A stretch of DNA of 64,000 bases from Clostridium sp. Marseille-Q2269 (GTDB lineage: Bacteria; Bacillota; Clostridia; Clostridiales; Clostridiaceae), in assembly GCF_943736985.1 (NCBI RefSeq), contig NZ_CALSFS010000014.1, forward strand, positions 1-64,000, in the 5' to 3' direction. A program made the position numbers and the translations under genes. Positions 26,995-36,933 of this stretch are shown in pieces. Every line of letters begins with the position of its first letter. Position 1 is the stretch's first letter. A model generated the notes under the pieces. That model was not told where the DNA came from and did not search any database. It worked only from the letters and a program-made list of their open reading frames with translations.

Positions 26995-27907
26995 TATCTT
27001 CCCCTCCAACTAATTTAGTAAAATAATCCTCTAGGGATTCACCCATTTTCATTATTTCTTTAACTCCTATATTATGTTTGGCTAGAGCAAGAGTAATCTT
27101 TTCTCCATCAAATTGGTCATATATTCTTATAATGTTATCTTTCAAAACTTCGTAATCTTTTATTCCCAGTTCATTTTCTAGAATAATTGACACACTTGAA
27201 GAATCACTTATTTTTAAGTGAAGATACATTTTACATTTATTTGAAAGTTCACTTGAAGTTATTTCTTCAACTAATTTCCCATCATTTATAAAACCATATC
27301 TATTTGAAATATGGGTAAGTTCAGATAATATATGGCTTGATATTAAAATAGTAGTTCCTCTTTCTTTATTTAATTTAAGTAAAAGCTCTCTTATTTCTTT
27401 TATTCCAATTGGGTCTAATCCATTTATAGGTTCATCTAAAATCAAAAGTTCTGGATCACTTAATAAAGCCATAGCAATTCCTAATCGTTGTTTCATTCCT
27501 AATGAGAAATTTTTAGATTTCTTTTTTTCTACATCCTTAAGCCCTACTAGATCTAAAACCTCATTAATACACTTAGTTCCCGGAATCCCCCTTTGAATTT
27601 TTATAAGTTCAAGATTTTCTTTTGCAGTCATATTAAGATACAACTCTGGTGATTCTATTAAAGTACCAATTCTTCTTCTTTCTTTTATAACTTCCTTTTC
27701 TTCGCTATGATCGAATAACTGAACTTGTCCTTCATTAGGTATGGCAAGACCTGTAAGCACTCTAATCATAGTTGTTTTGCCAGCACCATTTTTTCCTACA
27801 AATCCATATATATCACCTTTTTTAATATTAATAGATATACTGTCTAGCACCTTATGTTTTTTATATATTTTCGTGATATTACTGGTTCTAATTACATATT
27901 CATCCAT
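26987..27907 (-). CDS. ABC transporter ATP-binding protein, BcrA type
   Basis: 306 residues. Walker A is GKNGAGKTTMIRVL (about 38-51), the signature FSLGMKQRLGIAMAL (about 135-149), Walker B LLILDEPINGLDP, and the H-loop is ISSHILSEL. The C-terminal extension of about 85 residues is typical of BcrA/NatA-like subunits. It starts the ABC-ABC-HK transcription unit; the response regulator gene lies upstream, separated by 254 bases holding a structured region. Confidence 0.93.
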   Translation of the reverse strand: MDEYVIRTSNITKIYKKHKVLDSISINIKKGDIYGFVGKNGAGKTTMIRVLTGLAIPNEGQVQLFDHSEEKEVIKERRRIGTLIESPELYLNMTAKENLELIKIQRGIPGTKCINEVLDLVGLKDVEKKKSKNFSLGMKQRLGIAMALLSDPELLILDEPINGLDPIGIKEIRELLLKLNKERGTTILISSHILSELTHISNRYGFINDGKLVEEITSSELSNKCKMYLHLKISDSSSVSIILENELGIKDYEVLKDNIIRIYDQFDGEKITLALAKHNIGVKEIMKMGESLEDYFTKLVGGEDNE

Positions 27908-27944
27908 TCTATATTTCCCTCCTCTTATAAATCATGTTTTTATC

Positions 27945-28075
27945 CATGACTACCTGCTCTAATACTTCCATGTTCTTAAAGTTGGAAGTAAAGATCAGCT
28001 ATGTCCCTGGATAACGATTTCTAAGCTTTAGAGGAGTGAACACTCTCCTAAAACTAAGAACTCTGTTTATAATAA
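27945..28075 (-). other. structured non-coding region before the ABC/kinase genes
   Basis: Read on the minus strand the region has a stem GGAGAGTGTTCACTCC and another ACTTCC...GGAAGT with the loop AACTTTAAGAACAT, then AGCAGGTAGTCATGG. It is more GC-rich and more structured than nearby gaps. There is no T-tract typical of a terminator. It may be a leader RNA or a remnant of an IS200/IS605-type element, whose ends form such stems. I cannot identify it. Confidence 0.35.
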
Positions 28076-28161
28076 ACAATGATTTATAAGAAAACTTTAC
28101 TAAAACCTTTCAAAAGTATTAAATCTTATTAATATTTATTTTTATGCTAAATTTAAACTGA

Positions 28162-28860
28162 CTATTTTCTTAATCTATACCCCATTGCCCAGATTGTTTC
28201 TATGTAATCATAATCTTTATTATTGGCCTTGGTCAGCTTATTTCTTAATCTACTTACATGTACATTTACAGTATTGTCCTGTCCTAAAAAATCTTCTCCC
28301 CATATGCTTTCAAAGATATTAGATTTACTATAAACCTTATTAGGATTAGTTAATAATAACTTCAATACTGAAAATTCTCTTGCTGTTAATGTAATTATAG
28401 TTTGTCCAACTTTTACTTCCTTGCTTTCTACATTTAAAGTAATATCTTTATAACTTAAGATATTGTTTTTTCCCTCACCTGTACAAAATTCTAAATACCT
28501 TCTCAGATTGGAATTTACTCTTGCAACTACTTCATCTGGATCAAATGGCTTACAAATAAAATCGTCAGCTCCTTTTTCTAATAATTCTAGCTTAGTTTTT
28601 TTGGATGTTTTTGCACTCACAATAATAATTGGAGCTTTAGTTATTCCTCTTATTTTTAATATAGCTTCTTCTCCACTGAGGCCTGGAATCATTAAATCTA
28701 ATAAAATCATATGCAATTCTTCATTTTCTACACACATTAATGCTTCCGTTCCTGAAAAAGCTCCTCTACATTTATATCCCTTATTCTCAAAAATACTACA
28801 AAGTAATTTATTAATATCATTATCATCTTCAACTACCAAAATCTTAGCTGTTTTATACAT
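28162..28860 (-). CDS. OmpR-family response regulator
   Basis: 232 residues. The receiver domain has VVEDDND, phospho-acceptor Asp in MILLDLMIPGLSGE (about 55), Ser/Thr in IIVSAKT and Lys in FICKPFDPDE. A C-terminal winged helix (about 130-230) ends YIETIWAMGYRLRK. It most closely resembles regulators paired with intramembrane-sensing kinases. The kinase is four genes downstream, after the ABC pair, so the whole stretch is one functional cassette. Confidence 0.9.
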   Translation of the reverse strand: MYKTAKILVVEDDNDINKLLCSIFENKGYKCRGAFSGTEALMCVENEELHMILLDLMIPGLSGEEAILKIRGITKAPIIIVSAKTSKKTKLELLEKGADDFICKPFDPDEVVARVNSNLRRYLEFCTGEGKNNILSYKDITLNVESKEVKVGQTIITLTAREFSVLKLLLTNPNKVYSKSNIFESIWGEDFLGQDNTVNVHVSRLRNKLTKANNKDYDYIETIWAMGYRLRK

Positions 28861-29054
28861 AAACTCTCCTCTTCTAATCTATATAAATTTATTTATTGTT
28901 TTTTCATTTCTATATGTATATATTTTACCATATTTTTCTACATTCTTAGTAAAATAAAACTGTAGTAAGTGACCACAAAATACCTGCATAAAAAGTTTCC
29001 TTAAAATTGAAACTTATATCTTAGTTATTAGCTTACTTGTGAAATAAACTAGGT

Positions 29055-29084
29055 AAAACCCACCACAAATATGTGATGGGTTTT
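29055..29084. terminator. terminator overlapping the flagellin relic stop
   Basis: AAAACCCA-CACA pairs with TGTGATGGGTTTT, with T-tracts on the minus side. It is nearly the same as the hairpin at 15850-15873. Confidence 0.7.
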
Positions 29085-29593
29085 AGTTATTCAAAGACTT
29101 TAGCAATTGAATTGTACTTTCCTGTTGCTTGAGTACTTGGGAAAACATAACTTGGGCTACTTGTTGAAGAATACTATATTTAGTGTAATTCATCAATTCC
29201 TCTTGTTAATTGGTTGATTTCCTCTTGGATATTCTTTCTGTCCTCTGGAGAATTTGTATCATTGGCTGCTTGTACCGCTAATTCCCTCATTCTTTGAAGT
29301 ATGGATTGAATTTCTCTCACTCCACCTTCTGCAACTTGTATCATGGAAATACCATCTTGAGCGTTTCTTGATGCCATTTCAAGGCCTCTTATCTGTGCTC
29401 TCATCTTTTGTGAGATTGCAAGTCCTGCTGGATCATCAGCTGCTCTATTAATTCTCCTACCTGAAGCAAGTCTTTCCATAGCCTTTCCAGCCAAAGTACC
29501 ATTTATCATAATATTTCTATATGCAATCATAGCCTTTAAATTATGATTAATTATCATACCACTATCCCCTCTCGTGGTATTAAACACTTTCAC
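29083..29593 (-). pseudogene. flagellin remnant: N-terminal domain fused out of frame to the C-terminal end
   Basis: The first frame (137 residues; the motif MIINHNLKAMIAYRN may be the true start) carries the conserved flagellin D0/D1 N-terminus: GKAMERLASGRRINRAADDP and RELAVQAANDT. It stops at 29180-29182. In another frame the sequence continues SILQQVAQVMFSQVLKQQES and TIQLLKSL, the last helix of flagellin, to a stop at 29083-29085. The variable centre and most of the C-terminal D1 are missing. The gene is thus a collapsed flagellin. No other motility gene lies in the window, so the functional flagellin genes should lie elsewhere. Confidence 0.8.
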
Positions 29594-29761
29594 TTTTAAA
29601 TATGGTAATTATTTTTATTATATCATAATATTTATATTTATACTAAAATATAATCATTATAATTATTATTGTAAATTCATCAATAAAACACTAATGAAAA
29701 TGAAATTAATGTATTTCATGTAATAAATAAAAAGAACCATAAAAATCTAAATTCTAAATTT

Positions 29762-30726
29762 TTATTTCAATTCTTCTACATTCCATTTAACAAATAGTAT
29801 AAGTCCTAAATTAATTATTACTGTTATTAATAAGATCCTTCCTATGGGTATGTGCATATGTATTGCTTGTCCAAATATCAATTGTCCCGGTATAACACTT
29901 ATAGTTGCTCTGCTGTTGAAAAGGCTGACACACTCCCTAACATATGCCCCGGTACTTCTTTTTGTATAAATGTTAAAGTTAGTACATTTGATAATGATAA
30001 AGATAACATAATTGCCATACCACCAATTCCAAAAAGCCATGCTAAAGTATAATTATTTAACTTTATAAATCCTAATATAGACATTAACATAACTCCTGCT
30101 ATCATAGGGAAATATGTATAATGGACTTTTTTCATTGAAAACATATTTGGTTTTAAACTTATCCAAAGACTTCCTAATACCATGCCCAATACACATATTC
30201 CTTCTACTATTCCATAAATCTCTGACGGAAGCTCAAGTAATATGTTTATAAAGTATGGGGCAACTATAGATAATATGGGTGCCGTAAAATTCACAGCTGA
30301 GCTCACTTGATTAATTATTCCATTTGCTGAAGTAAGTTTATCTTTATCCACTATTTGTGGAATTAAAGATACCACTGCTGGCCCATATAATGTAGAACAT
30401 ATGGACAATATAAACATAACTACTGCAGCTATAGATTCTGTATCTCTTCCTTTAAATAATATAAAGGCATACACACCAATCAATACTGAGCAGAAGAAAT
30501 CTAAGTATACCATTATCTTTTTTCTATTTACTTTGTCTGAAAGCCTACCTGCTATTGGAGCAAATACAATATACGGTATAGTTGATATTGCTAATATATT
30601 AGCAAAAGCAGCTGTACTCCCTGTAAGCTCTAATAAATATAAAGACATACTAAATCTTTGAATTGCATTTCCAAAAAGTGAAATAATCTGCCCTATAACT
30701 ATTATGATAAAGTTTTTATTTTTCAT
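29762..30726 (-). pseudogene. MFS transporter, frameshifted, siderophore- or drug-efflux type
   Basis: The first frame (30726 down to 29899, 275 residues) has N-terminal helices with the MFS motif GRLSDKVNRKKIM (about 61-73) and ends in GSVSAFSTAEQL. Shifting one base gives ATISVIPGQLIFGQAI and the last helix to a stop at 29762. The total of about 320 residues is short of the usual 400, so a central segment is also lost. Its start overlaps the end of the siderophore ATPase gene by 4 bases, so it was part of that operon and may have exported the siderophore (inferred). Confidence 0.75.
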
Positions 30727-31517
30727 GCCTCTGCCCTAAAAAGTTCATATTCCATACATACTGGGTATTTGCCATTTTCACTTTCTTTAAGATTAGCATT
30801 TACACCATATATTTCTCTTAAAGTTTCTTTATTAATTACATCTATTGGCTTTCCTTCACAAACAATCTTTCCTTTTTTAAGTCCAATTATATTATCTGCA
30901 AATCTGCAAGCATTGTTAAGCTCGTGAAGCACTATAACTATAGTAATATTTTTTTCTTTATTAAGTCTTTGAAGTACTTCTAATACCTCAAGCTGATAAG
31001 ACATATCCAAATAGGTTGTAGGCTCATCAAGCATTATAATATCTGTTTCTTGAGCTAAAATCATAGCAATCCAAGCTCTTTGCCTTTGACCACCAGATAA
31101 ATTTTCAACTTCTCTATGACTAAATTCACTAAGCCCAGTTTCTCCTATTGCCCAATCAATGATTTGTTTATCATGACTATTTAGTCCACCTATCATTTTT
31201 TGATGAGGAAATCTTCCATAGGCAACAAGTTCTCTAACTGTGAGTCCACTTGGACAAACTGGTCCTTGGGGAAGAAAAGCTATTTCTTTTGCTATATTTT
31301 TTTCTTTTATTTGATTTATATTTTTATTATTTATTAAAATGTCTACATTTTTAGGCTTATTGATTCTTGCTATAGTTTTTAATAAAGTTGACTTTCCACA
31401 TCCATTTGCTCCGATTATTATGCTTATCTTCCCCTTTGGTATACATAAATCCATATTTTCAATTATAGTATTGTTTTCATATGATACTGATAAATTTTTT
31501 ATATTAATAACTTCCAT
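30723..31517 (-). CDS. iron-siderophore ABC transporter ATP-binding protein, FecE type
   Basis: 264 residues. Walker A is GANGCGKSTLLKTIA (about 37-51), the signature LSGGQRQRAWIAMIL (about 139-153), Walker B IIMLDEPTTYLD and the H-loop VLHELNNACRFAD. These features define the FepC/FecE branch, with the characteristic LAQETDIIMLDEPTTYLD region. It follows the permease gene by two bases and energises the FecCD-type channel encoded upstream. Confidence 0.93.
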   Translation of the reverse strand: MEVINIKNLSVSYENNTIIENMDLCIPKGKISIIIGANGCGKSTLLKTIARINKPKNVDILINNKNINQIKEKNIAKEIAFLPQGPVCPSGLTVRELVAYGRFPHQKMIGGLNSHDKQIIDWAIGETGLSEFSHREVENLSGGQRQRAWIAMILAQETDIIMLDEPTTYLDMSYQLEVLEVLQRLNKEKNITIVIVLHELNNACRFADNIIGLKKGKIVCEGKPIDVINKETLREIYGVNANLKESENGKYPVCMEYELFRAEA

Positions 31518-31519
31518 AA

Positions 31520-32527
31520 TTATTTCTCCTTCATCATTAAATAAATAAAGTATGGTACTCCAAATATGGATACTATTATTCCCACTGGAATTTCAATTGG
31601 AGAAAATAAATTTCTTGAAACTGCATCTGCAAGAATAATTATTATAGAACTTATTATGGCGGATATTACAACAAAATTCTTATGATATGGGCCAACTAAT
31701 TTTCTTGCAATATGAGGGGATATAAGCCCTAAAAATCCAATATTTCCTGCAAAAGCTGTTGCTGTTCCTGCTAATATAACTGCAAAACTTAAAAACTTTT
31801 TTCTCTCTTTTTCTAAATTTAATCCTAAAGATATAGAAAGCTCATCTGAAAGATTTAAAACATCTAATTTTTTATGATTTAATAAAACTAATATAAACAT
31901 TAAGGTTACTATTAAAATTATTATCTTTGCATAGCTCCATCCAGATACCCAAAAGCTTCCTGAAGTCCAAACTAGCACTCTATTGTAATCTCCAACGCCT
32001 CCTCTAAAGGTAAAAAAAGTTATAAAGGCATTAAGACCTGCATTTAATCCAATTCCTATTAATAGAAGTCTTTTAGGTTTTATTCCATTTTTACTAGATA
32101 GTATATATATTATAAATGAAGCTATTCCCGATGCTACTATAGCCATAAATGGTAGTACAAATACTGAAAATTGTCCAAGTTCACTATAGTGATTAGAAGT
32201 TTCATAGGTAATAAATAATACTGCGGCCACAGCAGCTCCTGCATTTATCCCTATTATCCCTGTATCTGCTAAGTCATTTTTAGTTATAGTTTGAAGAATT
32301 GATCCTGATGTTGATAAGGCAATTGCTACGGAAATTCCAACTAAAATTCTTGGAAGCCTGATATCTAATATTGCTGTATTTTCAATCATTGTTCCATTTC
32401 CAATAAGTATATTTATAACTTCTCCTACAGAAACTTTATATGTACCCCAACATAGTGTAGCCATAAAAGAAATAAGTAATAAGACTAATAAAATTATTAA
32501 TATTACTTTGAATCCTTTCTTCTTCAT
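31520..32527 (-). CDS. iron-siderophore ABC transporter permease, FecCD family (second subunit)
   Basis: 335 residues with about nine or ten membrane helices. The family motifs DIRLPRILVGI (about 53-63), SGSILQTITKNDLADTGIIG and GNIGFLGLISPHIARKLVG are present. The second motif is where permeases contact the ATPase. Its start overlaps the stop of the first permease gene by a single base. The two permeases form the heterodimeric channel. Confidence 0.93.
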   Translation of the reverse strand: MKKKGFKVILIILLVLLLISFMATLCWGTYKVSVGEVINILIGNGTMIENTAILDIRLPRILVGISVAIALSTSGSILQTITKNDLADTGIIGINAGAAVAAVLFITYETSNHYSELGQFSVFVLPFMAIVASGIASFIIYILSSKNGIKPKRLLLIGIGLNAGLNAFITFFTFRGGVGDYNRVLVWTSGSFWVSGWSYAKIIILIVTLMFILVLLNHKKLDVLNLSDELSISLGLNLEKERKKFLSFAVILAGTATAFAGNIGFLGLISPHIARKLVGPYHKNFVVISAIISSIIIILADAVSRNLFSPIEIPVGIIVSIFGVPYFIYLMMKEK

Positions 32528-33519
32528 TAGCCCCTCTCCTTTCTAGCCACTGATATGAAAAATGGTATCCCTATTAATGCGGTAAATATTCCAATTGGAG
32601 TTTCATAAGGATCAAATAACATTCTTGCTGCAATATCTGAATAAGTTAAAAGCACTGCTCCTAATAAAAAAGAACATAGTATGTTTATTTTATAATCTTC
32701 TCCTAATATTTTTCTAACTACCTGAGGAACAATAAGTCCTACAAAACCTATATTTTTTCCTACAGCTACTGCCGCTGCACACATAGGTATCATAACCATA
32801 AGTGTTGTGAATCTTATCTTTTCAGGATTTTCTCCAAGACCTATGGCAACATCATCACCAAGATTTAATATATTTATCTTAGGTGACAATAGAATTGATA
32901 TACTAAGCCCTATAACTCCTGCTATAAATACTAATCTGAAATCTGCCCAACTTGTATTTCTAAAGCCTCCAAATACCCAAAAACCTATCATTTGAGATTG
33001 ATTTGACAATAATCCAATTATTGTGGTCAATGAAATAAAAAATGTACTCATTGCTGTTCCTGCCAAAAGTATCTTTGCTATGGAGTTATTATTTGCTTTG
33101 TTTGATAGGAAACTTAAAACTATTAATCCAGTTATCAATGCTCCTATAAAAGATGCTATCATAACAGTGCTAGTACTTATTGTTATTCCTAGCACATAAA
33201 AAATAGCTATTACTAAAGTAGCTCCTTGACTTACACCTAAAATAGATGGCTCAGCTATAGGATTTCTTGTAACTCCTTGTATCATTGCTCCTGTCATTCC
33301 TAAAATTCCTCCTGTAAATAATACAGATAGAACTCTTGGAATACGCACATTTCTAATTAACATAAGATTAAGAGTTTCACTATAATTAAATATACTATTC
33401 CATATATCTAAAAAATCTATATGGACTGCTCCTAGCATTATAGCTAGAAGCAATCCTATTATTATAAGTAAGGTAGTAAAACTTATAAAACCTATGGTAT
33501 ATTTTTTATTTCGTTTCAT
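32527..33519 (-). CDS. iron-siderophore ABC transporter permease, FecCD family (first subunit)
   Basis: 330 residues, about ten helices. The motifs NVRIPRVLSVLFTGGILGMT (about 56-75), GVTRNPIAEPSILGVSQGA and GKNIGFVGLIVPQVVRKILG mark the FecCD family. It overlaps the end of the binding-protein gene by 14 bases. It works with the next gene product; the ligand is a ferric siderophore or haem-like compound that cannot be told from sequence. Confidence 0.93.
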   Translation of the reverse strand: MKRNKKYTIGFISFTTLLIIIGLLLAIMLGAVHIDFLDIWNSIFNYSETLNLMLIRNVRIPRVLSVLFTGGILGMTGAMIQGVTRNPIAEPSILGVSQGATLVIAIFYVLGITISTSTVMIASFIGALITGLIVLSFLSNKANNNSIAKILLAGTAMSTFFISLTTIIGLLSNQSQMIGFWVFGGFRNTSWADFRLVFIAGVIGLSISILLSPKINILNLGDDVAIGLGENPEKIRFTTLMVMIPMCAAAVAVGKNIGFVGLIVPQVVRKILGEDYKINILCSFLLGAVLLTYSDIAARMLFDPYETPIGIFTALIGIPFFISVARKERG

Positions 33520-34455
33520 TTAACATGCCACCTATTTTATCTAGTAACACTTCTCTACCTATTGGACTGTACCCTTGATTAAAATATGGTGAAGCTCCTA
33601 ATTTAACTACTTTTCCTTTTTTAACTGCGGGTAAGTTATTCCAGATTGCATTTTTCTTAAATTGATCATAATCTTTATCTGTTGCCATTAGAAATATATA
33701 ATCAGATTTAATGGCTGCCAAACCTTCATAAGTGACTACAGGAAGACTGATATTACTTTGTTTTGGCATTCCTTGTGGTTTAGAGAGTCCCATATCTTCA
33801 TATAAAACAGTACCAAAACCTGCTCCATCAAATACAAAGAATTGTCCACCACTTGCTAAAAACGAAAGATATGTACTTTTTTTCCGTATTCCTTTTTAAT
33901 TTTATCTCCTGCTGCCTTAGCCTTTGCTTCATATTGTTTGATCCATTTATTTGCTGCATCTTCTTTATTAAATAAATTTCCTAAAGATATTATATTATCT
34001 TTCCAGCTTAATGCATCTAATTTGACCATAACTGTAGGAGCAATTTTACTTAATTGTGCATACATTTTTTCTTGAACTGTTGATATAACTATTAAGTCTG
34101 GTTTTAGATTCATAACAGCTTCTGTATCCATAGTACTCTGCATGCTATATCCTAAAATTTTTGCTCCTTTTAATGTATCTTCTAAATATGATGGAAATTT
34201 TTTATAATCATAGGCATCACTATTTGCAGTTCCTATAACCTTATATCTTAAAATTGATAAAATATCACTATTACCACTTAAATCTACTATTCTTTTAGGC
34301 TCTGCTGGTATTTTAACCTGGCCTTTTACATCTTTAACTGTTACAGTCTTTTCTGTTGCTTTATCATTACTTGAATTACCTTTGGTTCCACAACCTACAA
34401 GCATTATAGTAGATATACAAAAAATTGCTAATATCTTTAATACATTCTTTTTCAT
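33506..34455 (-). pseudogene. iron-siderophore binding lipoprotein, frameshifted
   Basis: The N-terminal frame (34455 to 33856, 199 residues) has a lipoprotein signal with lipobox LVGC (about 19-22) and the FepB-like start PKRIVDLSGNSDILSIL. At a seven-A run (33877-33883) the frame is lost after EYGKK. Adding one A continues with STYLSFLASGGQFFVFDGAG and then KPQGMPKQ to the stop at 33506. The whole would be a normal binding protein of about 316 residues. Either this is a sequencing error, or uptake through this operon is blocked. Both parts are otherwise well conserved. Confidence 0.82.
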
Positions 34456-34477
34456 AATTATTTAATATGACCTCCTT

Positions 34478-34499
34478 GATAATTGATTTTCATATTATT
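34478..34499. promoter_or_regulatory. possible Fur box before the siderophore operon
   Basis: GATAATTGATTTTCATATTA resembles GATAATGATAATCATTATC with a small spacing difference. It lies between the binding-protein start and the divergent AraC gene, where an iron operator would be expected. The match is imperfect. The rest of the 34456-34741 gap shows no other clear feature. Confidence 0.35.
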
Positions 34500-34741
34500 T
34501 TATTTGTTGTAATTGTATATGATATTCACTCTCATTTCAATCATTGCAACTAATTTAATAATTTTATCATCTATTAGACTAATTTATGCTATAATAAACA
34601 AAGTTCTTAAAAGTATTATATCCAAATGAAAATAAACAATTTATTAAGTGTTTTATAATTTATGGAGTGACAATTAGTAATTATACTTAGCTTGTGTATA
34701 AATAATTAAGTGTTTAAAATTAGGAAAAGGAGGGATAATTT

Positions 34742-35746
34742 ATGATTTGTAAAACAACAAAAGATTTTCAAAATACCGTTTTAAATAAAATGACTTTTTC
34801 AGCCTATCCTATGGGAAACTATACTCTATATAAAAATAAATCTAGACCGGAGCTTGGATATTTTATTAAATATGGCAGAGAAGGCTATTATGATTTAGGA
34901 ATTGGTGATTATACTATACCATTAAATTTTTCTCTTTCTTTTGATCATAATGAAGAATTAATGCGTTTTGGTACTGTATACACTGGGGAGACTAAATTTA
35001 AAATTGAAAACAACCCGGTTTCTTCCTTTAGTCCTTCCTCATTTTTTGTAGTAGAAAAAAGCCTAAAAGGAAAACAGGCTTGGAAAAAAGGTCAGCACTT
35101 TCATGGAGCGGAAATAACAATTTATAAAAAATACTTTGATGAAGTAATAAAACCAATCTTTCCAAAGACTATAGATTTTAGTGATTTTATTAGTAACTAT
35201 ACTTATCACTATCTACCTCTGGAAATAGCTTCTATTATTCAAAACTTAAAAAATCTAGCGGAAGCTGATTGTCTAGATCCTTTATATTTAGAAAGTAAGA
35301 TTTTAGAATCTATAGCTCTGCTTTATAACCAGCTATATTCCTCACCACAAAATGCTTTTACCAACCAATTAAATTATGGACATATTAGAATAGGAGAAAA
35401 CAGATATATTACTTTAACTGCCTCAGATGTAAATTCCATAAAAAAAGCCCACAATATTTTAACAAAAGAAGCTTGTGATCCTCCTACCATTAAAAGTTTA
35501 AGTAAAATGGTGTTTCTAAATGAACAAAAATTAAAAGCAGGTTTCCTATTAAAATATCATATGTCCATTGGTGAATACACTAATTCCATCAAAATGACAA
35601 TGGCAGAGAATTTATTAACTACAACAGATTTAAGCATTGATGAAATATCTAAAATCATTGGCTACAATTATAGTGGAAGTTTTATAAAAATGTTTAAAAA
35701 AGTTCATAGAAAAACCCCCTTAGTTTTTAGAAAAATGAAGGGGTAA
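34742..35746 (+). CDS. AraC-family transcription regulator
   Basis: 334 residues. The N-terminal 220 residues form a ligand-sensing domain without close resemblance I can name. The C-terminal 100 hold two HTH motifs with IKSLSKMVFLNEQKLKAGF and ISKIIGYNYSGSFIKMFKK, and the family ending KTPLVFRKM. It is preceded by AAAGGAGGG. The gene is divergent from the siderophore uptake operon. PchR/YbtA-type AraC regulators activate such operons when the siderophore is bound, so that is the probable job. Confidence 0.85.
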   Translation: MICKTTKDFQNTVLNKMTFSAYPMGNYTLYKNKSRPELGYFIKYGREGYYDLGIGDYTIPLNFSLSFDHNEELMRFGTVYTGETKFKIENNPVSSFSPSSFFVVEKSLKGKQAWKKGQHFHGAEITIYKKYFDEVIKPIFPKTIDFSDFISNYTYHYLPLEIASIIQNLKNLAEADCLDPLYLESKILESIALLYNQLYSSPQNAFTNQLNYGHIRIGENRYITLTASDVNSIKKAHNILTKEACDPPTIKSLSKMVFLNEQKLKAGFLLKYHMSIGEYTNSIKMTMAENLLTTTDLSIDEISKIIGYNYSGSFIKMFKKVHRKTPLVFRKMKG

Positions 35747-35827
35747 AATGAAATTTAAATATATATTTAAATATTATTTACACAATAAAAATTACCTAAC
35801 TATTAGATTATTGTAAATAAAAATTTG

Positions 35828-35865
35828 GAGCATAGGACTTAGAAAAAATCCTATGCTCACTTTTA
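35828..35865 (+). terminator. terminator of the AraC-family gene
   Basis: GAGCATAGGA pairs with TCCTATGCTC (35828-35858), followed by CTTTT. It lies about 80 bases after the stop codon. Confidence 0.75.
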
Positions 35866-35977
35866 AAACAGTGATTACTCCCTATCTAAATAAATTTTAT
35901 TATATTGTGATTTTAAATCTTCTCTGTAACCTTTCTTAACCCCATGAAAAATTCCACCTCTCTTAATATAAAATTAA

Positions 35978-36015
35978 AACTCCCCCTAGATAAACAATAT
36001 GATCTAGGGGGAGTT
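35978..36015 (-). terminator. strong GC-rich hairpin, probable terminator of the manO-like gene
   Basis: AACTCCCCCTAGAT (35978-35991) pairs perfectly with ATCTAGGGGGAGTT (36002-36015), followed by TTTTAATTTT on the minus strand. It lies 360 bases beyond the ManO gene. Between them (36016-36376) I see only A/T-rich sequence with a weaker palindrome at about 36064-36110. Confidence 0.7.
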
Positions 36016-36376
36016 CACTTATATAAAAATCTTTTATTATATTCACATTAAATCAAATATAAAACATATACTTATAAATATTTTAATTTAATAAAAATAA
36101 GTATATGTAATATTTTTATGTGTATTTAAAGTTATTTTATCTTTATAAAAGAGTTTAATAGAAGATATTGTTCTTAAAATATATGCTAAATTAAAGCTCC
36201 ATACTAGAACTTTAAAGTATTTTAAACTATTTAATTTTAATAGCCTAGTTAAGAACAACTAAAATCATCTCTTCAAGTCTCCTTTTTTATAAAATAATTA
36301 CCTTGAATGGTATCACATGGAATTTAAACTGTCAATGTTTTGAGGCTAATGAAATTTTCACTACTTCTTTAGTTAA

Positions 36377-36751
36377 TTAATTCTTCTTTCCTATGGATTT
36401 CACCGCTCGTTTTACCACATCAAAAAAACTTAATGAACAAACCATACGATTTTTGTCGACATAATTTCGAATAACACGAAGTACCTTTTTTGCTTCTTTA
36501 GAAGCGAAAGTATAGGTACCATTTTTCTTAGTTCGGATTGCATATCGAGGAATCCACTTTCCTTTTAACAATACAGATGCAATAACATAGTCAACCTCTT
36601 CCCAAGGAATTTGAATATATTTGCCAGAGTCACGAGAATTGTAAAACTCAAAACCTTTGTCTCCTATCATAATTTTGCCATAGCTTGCGAATCCAGTAAA
36701 AGCTGTTGCATCAATTACTAAATCAACCTTTGTATTAAGGGATTGAACCAT
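36377..36751 (-). CDS. manO: DUF956 family protein (ManO) of the mannose PTS operon
   Basis: A 124-residue protein of the DUF956 family, which is found almost only next to mannose-type PTS genes. Features: VDLVIDATAFTGFASYGKIM, a central IPWEEVDYVIASV and a basic C-terminus. The likely fold is PH-like; its job is thought to be regulatory for mannose PTS genes, though this is not firmly shown. A terminator separates it from the EIID gene, so it is expressed by read-through or its own promoter. Confidence 0.88.
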   Translation of the reverse strand: MVQSLNTKVDLVIDATAFTGFASYGKIMIGDKGFEFYNSRDSGKYIQIPWEEVDYVIASVLLKGKWIPRYAIRTKKNGTYTFASKEAKKVLRVIRNYVDKNRMVCSLSFFDVVKRAVKSIGKKN

Positions 36752-36898
36752 TTAACTTACACCTCTTTTCTACTTAATATATAATTTTATTTTATTATAT
36801 ATTTTATATCTATTTCTATTAATTATTTGAAAAAATTTAAAACAACATATATTAATTAATTTATTATCTTCACTTTAACTAATTTATATGTTAGCAAA

Positions 36899-36922
36899 AA
36901 CCTAGGCTAAAAAGCCTAGGTT
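36899..36922 (-). terminator. terminator between EIID gene and manO
   Basis: AACCTAGGCT and AGCCTAGGTT form a perfect 10-bp stem over AAAA, with TTTTT following on the minus strand. It lies 11 bases after the EIID stop. Confidence 0.85.
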
Positions 36923-36933
36923 AGGTAAAAACA

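Noticed and set aside
1425-28860. Functional link between the bacteriocin and the two peptide-sensing ABC cassettes
   Set aside because: They are 16 to 27 kb apart with unrelated genes between; nothing in the sequence ties them together.
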